Assembly: GCA_016177515.1 (NCBI GenBank)
Contig: JACOUZ010000020.1
Span: 1 to 14,394 of the forward strand
DNA: 14,394 nucleotides
Reading direction: 5' to 3'
DNA from: Acidobacteriota bacterium
Lineage (GTDB): Bacteria > Acidobacteriota > Polarisedimenticolia > Gp22-AA2
Numbering within the stretch: the first letter of the stretch is position 1; each line of letters begins with the position of its first letter. Made by a program: the position numbers and the translations under genes. Of the stretch, positions 1 through 6,855 are shown piece after piece. The notes under the pieces are model-generated. The model did not search any database and was not told where the DNA came from. It saw only the letters and a list, made by a program, of their open reading frames with translations.

Positions 1-245
1 TTGATGATGAGCGAGTCGCAGCGGCGCATCTCCTCCTTGAGCAGGCCGGACGCCGTGTCGAGCAGGTTCGACTTGAGCGAGTTGGAGCACACGAGCTCGG
101 CCAGGTCGGAGGTGGCATGGACGGGCGTGCTCCGGACCGGGCGCATCTCGTGCAGATCGACGCGCAGGCCCCGGCGCGCCGCCTGCCAGGCGGCCTCCGA
201 CCCGGCGAGCCCGCCTCCGACGATGATCACCCGGGGTTCGCTCAC
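1..245 (-). CDS. trmFO: TrmFO, folate/FAD-dependent tRNA (uracil-54-C5)-methyltransferase, N-terminal part
   Basis: TrmFO makes ribothymidine at position 54 of the tRNA T-loop, using methylenetetrahydrofolate and FADH2, in the cytoplasm. The 81 visible residues begin with an FAD-binding Rossmann motif, GGGLAGSE at residues 10-17. They continue with the family hallmarks LHEMRP (31-36) and LAELVCSNSLKSN (48-60). C53 aligns with the cysteine described as functional in Bacillus TrmFO. The gene runs off the left edge of the window. The start is the GTG at 245-243, chosen because a GGAG lies 9 nt upstream (258-255). An in-frame GTG at 251 would leave only 3 nt of spacing. It is the expected third member of a dprA-topA-trmFO group but is separated from topA by three opposite-strand genes. 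Family identity is clear; the exact start is less so. Confidence 0.95.
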   Translation of the reverse strand, partial: MSEPRVIIVGGGLAGSEAAWQAARRGLRVDLHEMRPVRSTPVHATSDLAELVCSNSLKSNLLDTASGLLKEEMRRCDSLII

Positions 246-321
246 GGCCACACGCTCCGCGATGATGTGAGACTCCCGCGCCAGGCTGTTGCGCGGGGGG
301 TTTGCGCCTGAAGAGCCGCAG

Positions 322-330
322 ATTATAGCA
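322..330 (-). promoter_or_regulatory. Extended -10 promoter for trmFO
   Basis: The minus strand reads TGCTATAAT: a perfect TATAAT preceded by TG one base away, which is the extended -10 form. No convincing -35 box lies 16-18 bp upstream, as extended -10 promoters allow. Transcription would start near position 315, giving trmFO a leader of about 70 nt. The motif stands out in very G+C-rich DNA. This is inference from sequence only. Confidence 0.55.
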
Positions 331-368
331 CGGGAGGCGAAGCGGCCCCGGGTCGAGGCCGGGAGCCG

Positions 369-395
369 GTGAATCCCCCTCATGTGAATTCCCCT
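369..395. repeat. Tandem 12-bp near-direct repeat, possible operator
   Basis: GTGAATCCCCCT (369-380) and GTGAATTCCCCT (384-395) differ at one base and start 15 bp apart. They lie in the 229-bp region between the divergent trmFO and SDR starts, about 80 bp upstream of the SDR gene. Two direct copies in a promoter region could be a regulator site; chance is also possible. The rest of this region (246-474) holds the trmFO -10 element, a TAGAAT (439-444) that could be a -10 box for the SDR gene but has no well-spaced -35, and nothing else I recognise. Confidence 0.35.
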
Positions 396-474
396 GAAGA
401 ATGGCGAAAAGTTGCTCCGGAAGGCCATTGCGGTCGTTTAGAATCGCCCCGTACCCATACGAGAGGAGGAGCCC

Positions 475-1203
475 ATGGGGCCCACGAGGAAGATCGCCGT
501 CGTCACCGGGGCCAACCGGGGTATCGGCTTCGAGACCTGCCGGCAGCTGGCGCGCGGCGGGATGAAGGTGATCCTGGCCGCCCGCGACGAGGCGAAGGGG
601 CGGGTGGCGGCGCAGCGGCTGCGGGACGAAGGCCTCGACGTCGACTTTGCCCGGCTGGATGTGACCGACGGCGACAGCGTCCGAGAATTCGCCCGCTTCG
701 TCAGGAAGGAGTACGGGCGCGTCGACGTCCTGGTGAACAATGCCGGCGTCATGATCGACCAGCGCGGTTCGTTTCTTCCGGGCATGCCCGGCGTGTTCAA
801 GACGAAAATCGAGACCGTGCGCGAGACGATGGAGACCAACGTCTATGGGGCCCTGCGGGTCACCCAGGCTCTCCGGCCGCTCCTGCCGGAGACAGGGGAC
901 GGCGCCCGTGTCATCAACGTCTCGTCCGGCATGGGCCAGCTCAGCGAAATGAACGGCGGCTACGCCGGCTACCGGATCTCGAAGACGGGCCTCAACGCCC
1001 TGACCCGCATCTTCGCCGACGAGCTGAAGGGCACCGCGATCCGCGTGAACTCGATCTGTCCCGGGTGGGTCCGCACCGACATGGGAGGGCCGAAGGCCGA
1101 GCGCACGCCGGAGCAGGGCGCCGACACGATCGTCTGGCTGGCCACCATGCCCGTGGCCCCGACCGGAGGCTTCTTCAAGGATCGAAAGGCGATCCCCTGG
1201 TAA
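475..1203 (+). CDS. SDR family NADP(H)-dependent oxidoreductase, carbonyl reductase (CBR1)-like
   Basis: This is a classical short-chain dehydrogenase of 242 residues, a normal length, predicted cytosolic. Cofactor motif TGANRGIG is at 11-18; R15 and the R after AA at 35-37 suggest NADP(H). The structural motif NNAG is at 88-91, and TNVYG (121-125) carries the catalytic-tetrad Asn. The catalytic Ser lies in NVSS (148-151), and YRISK (166-170) supplies Tyr and Lys. The C-terminal pattern PGWVRTDMGG (196-205), then EQGADT, then the terminal FF..RK.IPW, is that of the CBR1/plant menthone-type carbonyl reductases rather than FabG. The substrate cannot be read from sequence. The start is secured by AGGAGG (464-469) 5 nt upstream. 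It leads a three-gene group, with the DUF1028 gene 30 bp downstream. Confidence 0.93.
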   Translation: MGPTRKIAVVTGANRGIGFETCRQLARGGMKVILAARDEAKGRVAAQRLRDEGLDVDFARLDVTDGDSVREFARFVRKEYGRVDVLVNNAGVMIDQRGSFLPGMPGVFKTKIETVRETMETNVYGALRVTQALRPLLPETGDGARVINVSSGMGQLSEMNGGYAGYRISKTGLNALTRIFADELKGTAIRVNSICPGWVRTDMGGPKAERTPEQGADTIVWLATMPVAPTGGFFKDRKAIPW

Positions 1204-1233
1204 GCCTGCACCACCTGACGAAGGAGGAGAGAC

Positions 1234-2271
1234 ATGCGAAAGCTTCTGGTGGCGTGGCTGATGGCGGCGGTGCCGGCAATGTCGATCTTTGCTCCGGCGG
1301 GAACGGGCGCGGCGGCAGAACGAGGGACGGTCCCGGATCCCGCGCCGGCCCACCGGCGGCCCGTCCACACTTACTCGATCGTGGCGCGCGATCCCGGGAC
1401 GGGGGAGCTGGGGGTCGCCGTGCAGTCGCACTGGTTCAACGTCGGCTCGATCGTGCCGTGGGCCGAGGCCGGTGTCGGCGCGGTCGCGACCCAGTCGTTC
1501 GTGGATCCGTCCTACGGCAAGCTGGGGCTCGACCTGATGCGCGCCGGCCGGACCGCGCCCGAGGCGCTCAAGGCCCTTCTGGCCGGGGACGAAGGCCGCG
1601 AGGTGCGCCAGGTGGCGATGATCGACGCGCAGGGGCGCGTGGCGGCGCACACCGGCAGCAAGGACATCCGGGCGGCCGGGCAGATCGTCGGGGTCGACTA
1701 CTCGGTGCAGGCCAACCTGATGCTGAACGAAACGGTCTGGCCCGCCATGTCGCGCGCTTTCGAGGCGGCGAAGGGGGACCTCGCCGAGAGGATGCTGGCG
1801 GCGCTCGACGCGGCGCAGTCGGCGGGCGGCGACATCCGCGGCCGGCAGTCGGCGGCCCTCATCGTAGTCACCGGCAAACCGACCGGGCGGCCGTGGGAGG
1901 ACCGCCTGTTCGACCTGCGCGTGGACGACAGCCCCGAGCCGCTCCGGGAGCTCCGCCGCCTGGTCACCCTGCAGCGCGCCTACGGCCACATGAACGCCGG
2001 CGACCTGGCGGTGGAGAAGAAGGACAACGACCGGGCGCTCGCCGAGTACGCGGCCGCCGCGAAGCTTTCCCCCGAAAACGCCGAGATGATTTACTGGTGG
2101 GCCGTTGCCCTCGTGAACATGGGGCGCGTCGACGAGTCGCTGCCGCTCTTCCGCAAAGTGTTCGCCATGGACAGGAACTGGGCGACGTTGACGCCGCGCC
2201 TGCCGAAATCGGGCCTCCTCCCCGACGACCCGAAGCTCATCGACCGGATCGTCCAGGCCGGGAAGGAGTGA
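1234..2271 (+). CDS. Secreted DUF1028 family protein with C-terminal TPR
   Basis: The 345-residue product starts with a Sec-type signal peptide (about 1-28: MRK, a hydrophobic stretch, then small residues at AGTGAAA). The DUF1028 domain spans about 44-235 and shows family signatures: YSIVARDP.TGELGVAVQS (47-65), VPWAEAGVGAVATQ (74-87), DPSYGKLGL (91-99) and GREVRQVAMID (121-131). DUF1028 proteins have an Ntn-hydrolase-like fold, but no reaction is firmly established to my knowledge. Residues about 247-312 (YGHMNAGDLAVEKKD, ALAEYAAAAKLSPENAE) form one or two TPR-like helical hairpins. The family more often carries other C-terminal modules. AAGGAGG (1221-1227) sits 6 nt before the ATG. The gene is probably cotranscribed with the SDR. 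Family assignment is strong; function is unknown. Confidence 0.92.
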   Translation: MRKLLVAWLMAAVPAMSIFAPAGTGAAAERGTVPDPAPAHRRPVHTYSIVARDPGTGELGVAVQSHWFNVGSIVPWAEAGVGAVATQSFVDPSYGKLGLDLMRAGRTAPEALKALLAGDEGREVRQVAMIDAQGRVAAHTGSKDIRAAGQIVGVDYSVQANLMLNETVWPAMSRAFEAAKGDLAERMLAALDAAQSAGGDIRGRQSAALIVVTGKPTGRPWEDRLFDLRVDDSPEPLRELRRLVTLQRAYGHMNAGDLAVEKKDNDRALAEYAAAAKLSPENAEMIYWWAVALVNMGRVDESLPLFRKVFAMDRNWATLTPRLPKSGLLPDDPKLIDRIVQAGKE

Positions 2272-2368
2272 GACTTGCGCCGGCCCGCCTGCGCCGCGGG
2301 GTGGTTCCGGAAGGATGGCCCGGAGCAGAGGAGTTGATTCCCTGCATTGCGGGGCCGATATTGGGAGC

Positions 2369-3010
2369 ATGAGCTCCCGGGCGCTCGTCCTGTCGTTTCT
2401 CCTCCTGGCCGCGGTCGCGCCGGCCGCCATGCATCCCGGTGTGAAGTTCGGCGACGCGGTCCCGGGGATCATTCGCCCCTCCGACCTGGAGAGGATCAAG
2501 CGGGCCCTCCACCTGGAGCGTTTCTCGGTGATCGCGGCGGTGCGGCTCGGCGCCGAGGAAGGGCGCGAGGCGGTGATCGCCGAGCCGCTTCCGGATGCGG
2601 CGCTCGAAAAGGTGAAGGCCGCCTGCGAGGCCGGCGGCTTCTGCCCCGACCCGGTCGGCTTTGTCGGCTCGCGCGTGCGGATCGTGATCCTCGACGGCGC
2701 GGACGTCGTGCCGGTCTTGACCATCGGGAAGGAGGCGCGGGGGCCGGGGCGGCGCCTGGTCGATCTGGCCGGTCTCGGCGTGGCCGGCGACATCCTGGGA
2801 TGGAACGGCCGGGCCGAGGAGGCGAACGGCCACGTCGCCTTGAGCCTGACGCCGATCACCGAATCGGCCGGCGGCCGGGCGGGCGCCGGCCTCGATCCGC
2901 CCCTCCTGATCCGCTGGAACCCGAAGCGCGACCGCTTCCAGGCTTACGACTGTGTCCTGGAGGAGGACGACACGACCCGCTGCGACTTCCAGGACGAGCT
3001 TCCGGACTGA
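2369..3010 (+). CDS. Hypothetical secreted protein
   Basis: I do not recognise a family for this product. From the ATG at 2369 it is 213 residues and opens with a convincing signal peptide (SSRALVLSFLLLAAVAPAA, cleavage near residue 20). An upstream in-frame ATG at 2315 would put 18 polar residues before the hydrophobic core, so I prefer 2369, although its GGGAG is only 1-2 nt from the ATG. The mature part has an N-terminal helix-rich section (38-90), a beta-like stretch (SRVRIVILDGADVVPVLTIG, 101-120) and four cysteines (C86, C92, C195, C205). The two close pairs could form disulfides after export. It lies 97 bp after the DUF1028 gene, same strand, and converges on topA with 22 bp between stops. 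Coding is supported by the signal peptide and third-position G/C preference. Confidence 0.75.
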   Translation: MSSRALVLSFLLLAAVAPAAMHPGVKFGDAVPGIIRPSDLERIKRALHLERFSVIAAVRLGAEEGREAVIAEPLPDAALEKVKAACEAGGFCPDPVGFVGSRVRIVILDGADVVPVLTIGKEARGPGRRLVDLAGLGVAGDILGWNGRAEEANGHVALSLTPITESAGGRAGAGLDPPLLIRWNPKRDRFQAYDCVLEEDDTTRCDFQDELPD

Positions 3011-3036
3011 GGCCCGCCGGTCCGGGGAATCCTCAG
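3007..3036. terminator. Hairpin over the convergent stop codons
   Basis: CTGAGG (3007-3012) pairs perfectly with CCTCAG (3031-3036), and an inner CCC/GGG can add three pairs. The arms contain the two opposing TGA stops of the hypothetical gene and topA. Neither side is followed by a T-run, so it is not a canonical intrinsic terminator. It could slow or protect both converging transcripts, or it could be chance. Confidence 0.25.
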
Positions 3037-5498
3037 GAGTTGACGGCCTTCTTGTAGCCGCAGCCTTCGTGGTCGCAGAACAGGGTGGTGCCGTCCTTCT
3101 TGGTGATCTTCTCGAGGACGTACGGGTTGCCGCAGGAGGGGCAGCGCTCGGCGATGGGGCGGTACCAGGTGACGAAGTCGCACTTGGGGTAGTTGTTGCA
3201 GCCGAAGAAGACGCGGCCGCGGCGCGAGCGGCGCTCGACGATGCGGCCACGGCAGCCGTCGCGCGGGCAGTCGAGGCCGACCTCCTTCAGCTTGATGTAC
3301 TTGCACTCGGGATAATCGGAGCAGGCGGTGAACTCGCCGAAGCGGCCGTCCTTGACCGCGAGCGGCTTGCCGCACTGCGGGCATTTCTCCTCGAGGATCC
3401 GATCCGGCTTCTTGGTGACCGTGATCTTCCCCTCGCGGTCCATGGCGATCTTCTTCGTGTTGCGGCATTTCGGGTAGGCGGAGCAGGCGATGAACGGCCC
3501 GAAGCGCCCCTTGCGCAGGACCATCGCCGAGCCGCACTTCTCGCAGGTGCCGTGGACCTCGGGGATGGCCGGGGTCTCGACGGCGCCGTTCGCGGCGGCC
3601 CCCGCCTTTCCGCCGTTGCCGTTGACGACGGTCGTGATCTCCTGGGTGTTCTTGCAGTCGGGGTAGCCGGAGCAGGCCATGAAGCGCCCGTAGCGGCCCC
3701 ACTTGATCACCATCGGCTTGCCGCACTTCTCGCAGGTGCGGTCGGTCGGCTCCTCCATCTTCTTGATGTTTTCCATGTTGGCGGTGGCCGCCTTGAGGTC
3801 CTTGACGAACTGCTTGTGGAACTCCTTCAGGGCGTCCACGTAGTCCAGCCGGCCCTCCTCGATCTCGTCCAGCTCTTCCTCCATGCGGGCCGTGTACTTG
3901 ACGTCGAGGATGTCCGCGAAGTGCTGCACCAGCAGGTCGGTCACCGTCAATCCGAGCTCGGTCGGGACGAACTTCCCCTCGACCTTCTCGACGTAGTCGC
4001 GCGTCTGCAGGGTCGCCAGGATGGTGGCGTAGGTCGAGGGGCGGCCGATGCCGTTCTCCTCCATCTCCTTCACCAGGGACGCCTCGGTGAAGCGGGGCGG
4101 CGGCTGGGTGAAGTGCTGCTTCGGGTCGAGCTTCTGGAGCTTGAGCCGGTCCCCCACGGCGAGGGGCGGCAGCGCCCGGGCCGCGTCGTCCTCCTCCGGC
4201 GCGTCCGGAGAGTCCTTGCGGCTCTTCTCGACGATGTCCTGGTAGACGGCCAGGTAGCCGGCGAACTTCATGGTCGAGCCCGTGGCGCGGAACAGGCACG
4301 GCCCGGCCTCGATGTCGGCGGTGGTCACGTCGAACACCGCCGGCTTCATCTGCGAGGCGACGAAGCGGTTCCAGATCAGGCTGTAGAGGAGGAACTCGTC
4401 CTTCTGGAGGTGCCCCTTCACGCGGTCCGGGGCCAGCTCCATCGAGGTCGGGCGGATCGCCTCGTGCGCCCCCTGCGTCATCTTGCCGGTCTTGAAGTAG
4501 CGCGGCTCCTCGGGCAGGAACTCGGGTCCGTGCGCCTTGACGATGTGGTCGCGCACCTCCTGCATGGCCTCGGGGGCGATGCGCGTCGAGTCGGTCCGCA
4601 TGTAGGTGATGAGACCGACGGTGCCGAGATCGCCCAGGTCCATCCCTTCGTACAGGCGCTGCGCCAGGGTCATCGTCTTGCGCACGGTGAAGCCGAGCTT
4701 GCGCGAGGCGTCCTGCTGCAGTTTGCTCGTGATGAAGGGCGGGACCGGGTTCTTCCTCTTTTCCTTCGACTCGACCGAGCGGACGACGAAGGCGGCCCCC
4801 TTCAGGGAGGCGACAGCGGCGTCGGTCTCGGCCTTGGTCTTGAGGTCGGCCTTCTTGTCGCCGATCTTGGTGAGGCGCGCCTCGAACGGGGGCGGCTCCT
4901 TGGCCTCGAGCACGGCGCCGAGCGTCCAGTACTCCTCCGGCTTGAACGCCTGGATCTCGCGCTCGCGCTCGACCACGATGCGCAGCGCCACGGACTGCAC
5001 GCGGCCGGCGGACAGCCCCCTCCGGACCTTGTCCCACAGGAGCGGGCTCACCTTGTAGCCCACCAGGCGGTCGAGGATCCGCCGCGCCTGCTGCGCGTCC
5101 ACCTTGTTGGAGTCGATCTTCTGCGGGTGATCCATGCCGTGCTGGACCGCGCGCCGGGTGATCTCGTTGAACATGACGCGGTGCAGGTTCTTGTTGGTCT
5201 TCTTCAGGACCTCGGCGAGGTGCCAGCAGATCGCCTCCCCCTCCCGGTCGGGGTCGGGGGCGAGATAGACCTTGTCCGCCGCGCCGGCCGCCTTCTTCAG
5301 CTCGTCCATCACCTTCTTGCGGCCGGGGAGGATCTCGTAGGTCGCCTTGAAGTCGCGCTTCTCGTCGACGCCGAGGCTCTTCTTCGGCAGGTCGCGCACG
5401 TGCCCCATCGACGCCTTGACGGTGAAGTTCCTGCCGAGAAACTTGTTGATCGTTTTCGCCTTGGCCGGCGATTCGACGATGACCAGCGACTTGCTCAA
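3033..5498 (-). CDS. topA: DNA topoisomerase I (type IA) with five C-terminal zinc ribbons
   Basis: TopA relaxes negatively supercoiled DNA through a transient 5'-phosphotyrosine link. The 821-residue protein starts with the Toprim domain: IVESPAKAKTI (7-17) gives catalytic Glu E9, and DPDREGE (82-88) gives the metal-binding D82/D84/E86. The active-site tyrosine is Y299 in GLITYMRTDST (295-305), and GIGRPSTYATI (484-494) is another family signature. The tail has five four-cysteine ribbons: C589/592/609/615, C652/655/672/678, C706/709/726/732, C744/749/767/773 and C786/789/808/813. The first three share a GR.G.F.ACS.YP.C pattern. A Gly/Ala-rich linker (626-648) separates ribbons 1 and 2. The start codon is TTG, supported by AAGGAG 5 nt upstream. 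It follows dprA by 68 bp, probably in one operon plus its own promoter. Confidence 0.98.
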   Translation of the reverse strand: MSKSLVIVESPAKAKTINKFLGRNFTVKASMGHVRDLPKKSLGVDEKRDFKATYEILPGRKKVMDELKKAAGAADKVYLAPDPDREGEAICWHLAEVLKKTNKNLHRVMFNEITRRAVQHGMDHPQKIDSNKVDAQQARRILDRLVGYKVSPLLWDKVRRGLSAGRVQSVALRIVVEREREIQAFKPEEYWTLGAVLEAKEPPPFEARLTKIGDKKADLKTKAETDAAVASLKGAAFVVRSVESKEKRKNPVPPFITSKLQQDASRKLGFTVRKTMTLAQRLYEGMDLGDLGTVGLITYMRTDSTRIAPEAMQEVRDHIVKAHGPEFLPEEPRYFKTGKMTQGAHEAIRPTSMELAPDRVKGHLQKDEFLLYSLIWNRFVASQMKPAVFDVTTADIEAGPCLFRATGSTMKFAGYLAVYQDIVEKSRKDSPDAPEEDDAARALPPLAVGDRLKLQKLDPKQHFTQPPPRFTEASLVKEMEENGIGRPSTYATILATLQTRDYVEKVEGKFVPTELGLTVTDLLVQHFADILDVKYTARMEEELDEIEEGRLDYVDALKEFHKQFVKDLKAATANMENIKKMEEPTDRTCEKCGKPMVIKWGRYGRFMACSGYPDCKNTQEITTVVNGNGGKAGAAANGAVETPAIPEVHGTCEKCGSAMVLRKGRFGPFIACSAYPKCRNTKKIAMDREGKITVTKKPDRILEEKCPQCGKPLAVKDGRFGEFTACSDYPECKYIKLKEVGLDCPRDGCRGRIVERRSRRGRVFFGCNNYPKCDFVTWYRPIAERCPSCGNPYVLEKITKKDGTTLFCDHEGCGYKKAVNS

Positions 5499-5503
5499 TC
5501 TCT

Positions 5504-5509
5504 CTCCTT
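5504..5509 (-). promoter_or_regulatory. Ribosome binding site fixing the TTG start of topA
   Basis: AAGGAG on the minus strand lies 5 nt before the TTG at 5498-5496. No in-frame ATG or GTG gives an intact SLVIVESPAKAKT N-terminus, so the uncommon TTG start is well supported. Confidence 0.75.
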
Positions 5510-5550
5510 CGCCCCGGCGCTTCGGTCGCGCCCGGGGGCTCTATCTTTTG

Positions 5551-5579
5551 AAAATAGTGGCTGTCGTCAAAATTTGCAA
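5551..5579 (-). promoter_or_regulatory. Candidate internal promoter for topA
   Basis: The minus strand has TTGCAA (5579-5574), a 17-bp spacer and TATTTT (5556-5551), matching four of six consensus bases in each box. The -35 overlaps the last codons of dprA. The dprA-topA gap is notably A+T-rich against its surroundings, as expected of a promoter. A start near 5544 would give topA a leader of about 45 nt and let it be expressed separately from dprA. Inference from sequence. Confidence 0.4.
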
Positions 5580-6715
5580 GCGGCGGACAAAAAGCGGCGT
5601 CCCGGAAGCTGCCGGACCAGGCCCTTGAGCTCCAGCTCGAGGAGCGTGGCGAGCAGCGCTCCGGGCGCCAACCCGCACGCCTCCCCGAGCCTTTCGATGC
5701 CGATGCCGCGCGTTCTCGGGACCTTCTCGAGCACGCGCCTTTCGTCGGCCAAAAGGCCCGCATGCGCCGCCGGACCCGGCGCGGCGCGGGACATCCCCTC
5801 CCCGGGCACCAGCCCGGGGAGCGGCGGCCGGGGAGATCGCGCCGCCGCGATCGATCCGGCCGCCTCGACGATCTGCGGCGCCAGGTCCTCCAGCACGTCG
5901 GCCGCTCCGCGGCACAGGATCGCGCCGGAGCGCAGGAGCGCGTTCGTGCCCGCGGCGTTCGGCTCGTCCACGGAGCCGGGGACGGCGCACACCGCGCGCC
6001 CCTCGTCGGCCGCCAGGTCGGCGGTGATGAGGGAGCCGCTCCCCTTCGCCGCCTCCACCACCACGGTCGCCCACGAGAGCGACGCGATGACCCGGTTGCG
6101 CTCCGGGAAATGGCGCCTGAGCGGCGCCGCCCCGTAAGGGAACTCGGTCACGACCGCTCCCCTGCGGGCGATCGACTCCGCCAGCGCGCGGTGCTCGGCC
6201 GGGTAGATCCGATCGAGCCCCGATCCCAGGACGGCGATGGTGCGCCCGCCCCCGTCGAGCGCCCCCCGGTGAGAGGCGGCGTCGATGCCGCGCGCCAGGC
6301 CGCTCACCACGGTGAACCCGGACGCCGCGAGCCCGCGGCCCAGCTCCCCCGCCACCTCGAGCCCGAGCGGCGTGGCGCGGCGCGATCCGACGACCGCGAC
6401 GGCCAGGACGTCCTCGGGCCGCATGTCGCCCCACACGTACAGGACGAGCGGGGGATCCGACGAGGCGCGCAGGAGAGGTGGATAACTCTCGTCCTCGCAG
6501 GTCAGGACGGCGGCGCCATGCCTTTTGGCTCGATCCAGCTCCTCGCGGGCGTCCTCCTCCCAGCCCGGGGGGAGCCCCGAGGCCAGGACTGCCGCGACGG
6601 AGGACGGGTCGTCCGCCTCCCCGCGTCCGCTCCGGGCAAGAAGCCGCTGCCGCATTCCCGGGTTTTCGGCGAAGCGCCTGTTCAACGCGGCCCAGAGCAG
6701 GGCCGGGTGTGCCAC
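5567..6715 (-). CDS. dprA: DNA processing protein DprA (Smf), RecA loader for incoming single-stranded DNA
   Basis: DprA binds incoming single-stranded DNA during natural transformation and loads RecA; it is also widespread in bacteria not known to be competent. The 382-residue protein has an N-terminal helical region (about 1-75), then the Rossmann-like core: VGSRRATPLG (109-118), VSGLARGIDAASHRGAL (137-153), VLGSGLDRIYP (162-172), FPERNRVIASLS (203-214), GSGSLITADLAADEGR (225-240) and GTNALLRSGA (256-265). A linker rich in Pro and Ala precedes a C-terminal winged-helix segment (about 320-378, ending LELKGLVRQLPGRRF). This is a complete long-form DprA. The start is GTG (6715-6713) with GAGG 4 nt upstream, a modest site. 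It is the first gene of the leftward dprA-topA unit and diverges from the polysaccharide operon. Confidence 0.96.
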   Translation of the reverse strand: MAHPALLWAALNRRFAENPGMRQRLLARSGRGEADDPSSVAAVLASGLPPGWEEDAREELDRAKRHGAAVLTCEDESYPPLLRASSDPPLVLYVWGDMRPEDVLAVAVVGSRRATPLGLEVAGELGRGLAASGFTVVSGLARGIDAASHRGALDGGGRTIAVLGSGLDRIYPAEHRALAESIARRGAVVTEFPYGAAPLRRHFPERNRVIASLSWATVVVEAAKGSGSLITADLAADEGRAVCAVPGSVDEPNAAGTNALLRSGAILCRGAADVLEDLAPQIVEAAGSIAAARSPRPPLPGLVPGEGMSRAAPGPAAHAGLLADERRVLEKVPRTRGIGIERLGEACGLAPGALLATLLELELKGLVRQLPGRRFLSAACKF

Positions 6716-6746
6716 GGAACCTCGCGGACGACGCGGAGAGCGAACG

Positions 6747-6776
6747 ACCTTACCAGCGCCGGGGCGCGCTTGTCAA
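6747..6776 (-). promoter_or_regulatory. Candidate dprA promoter
   Basis: On the minus strand a consensus TTGACA (6776-6771) is followed after 18 bp by TAAGGT (6752-6747), a weak -10. Transcription would begin near 6740, about 25 nt before the dprA GTG. The -35 bases are shared, on the opposite strand, with the rightward promoter. Confidence 0.4.
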
Positions 6777-6799
6777 GGCGAGCCGGGATGCGGTATAAG
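6770..6799 (+). promoter_or_regulatory. Candidate promoter of the polysaccharide operon
   Basis: TTGTCA (6770-6775), an 18-bp spacer and TATAAG (6794-6799) each match five of six consensus bases. The predicted start near 6806 leaves a leader of about 118 nt before the hydrolase gene. A second -10-like TACAAT (6823-6828) lies downstream but has no -35 at a workable distance. No other good promoter is seen up to the end of the operon. Confidence 0.5.
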
Positions 6800-6825
6800 G
6801 TGCCGCCGCAGGGAAGCGGCGGTAC
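6800..6825 (+). other. 10-bp stem-loop at the start of the operon leader
   Basis: GTGCCGCCGC (6800-6809) can pair with GCGGCGGTAC (6816-6825), with one G-T wobble, around a 6-nt loop AGGGAA. It is not followed by a T-run. Because the predicted transcription start falls inside the left arm, it may act as DNA (an operator-like inverted repeat) rather than as RNA. Confidence 0.4.
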
Positions 6826-6855
6826 AATGCGGCACAGCGCCGCGAATCCGACCCG

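Noticed and set aside
402..416. Sigma-54-like element TGGC...TTGC upstream of the SDR gene
   Set aside because: Only 9 bases separate GG and GC instead of the required 10, and the -24 box is incomplete.
412..444. Sigma-70 promoter TTGCTC / TAGAAT for the SDR gene
   Set aside because: The spacer is 21 bp, too long for a normal promoter. Only the -10-like TAGAAT is worth noting.
369..2372. Plus-strand open frame of 667 codons over the SDR and DUF1028 genes
   Set aside because: It runs in another frame through two recognisable genes and is dominated by Arg, Gly, Pro and Ala.
2944..5763. Minus-strand open frame of 939 codons overlapping topA
   Set aside because: It is a shifted frame of the topA coding strand, low in complexity (Arg/Gly/Pro/Ala-rich), without motifs or a ribosome binding site.
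2952..6137. Plus-strand open frame of 1061 codons antisense to topA and dprA
   Set aside because: The opposite strand encodes complete TopA and DprA with all catalytic motifs. The antisense frame is rich in Arg, Ala, Gly, Val and Leu with no domain pattern, as G+C-rich shadows are, and it crosses two real genes.
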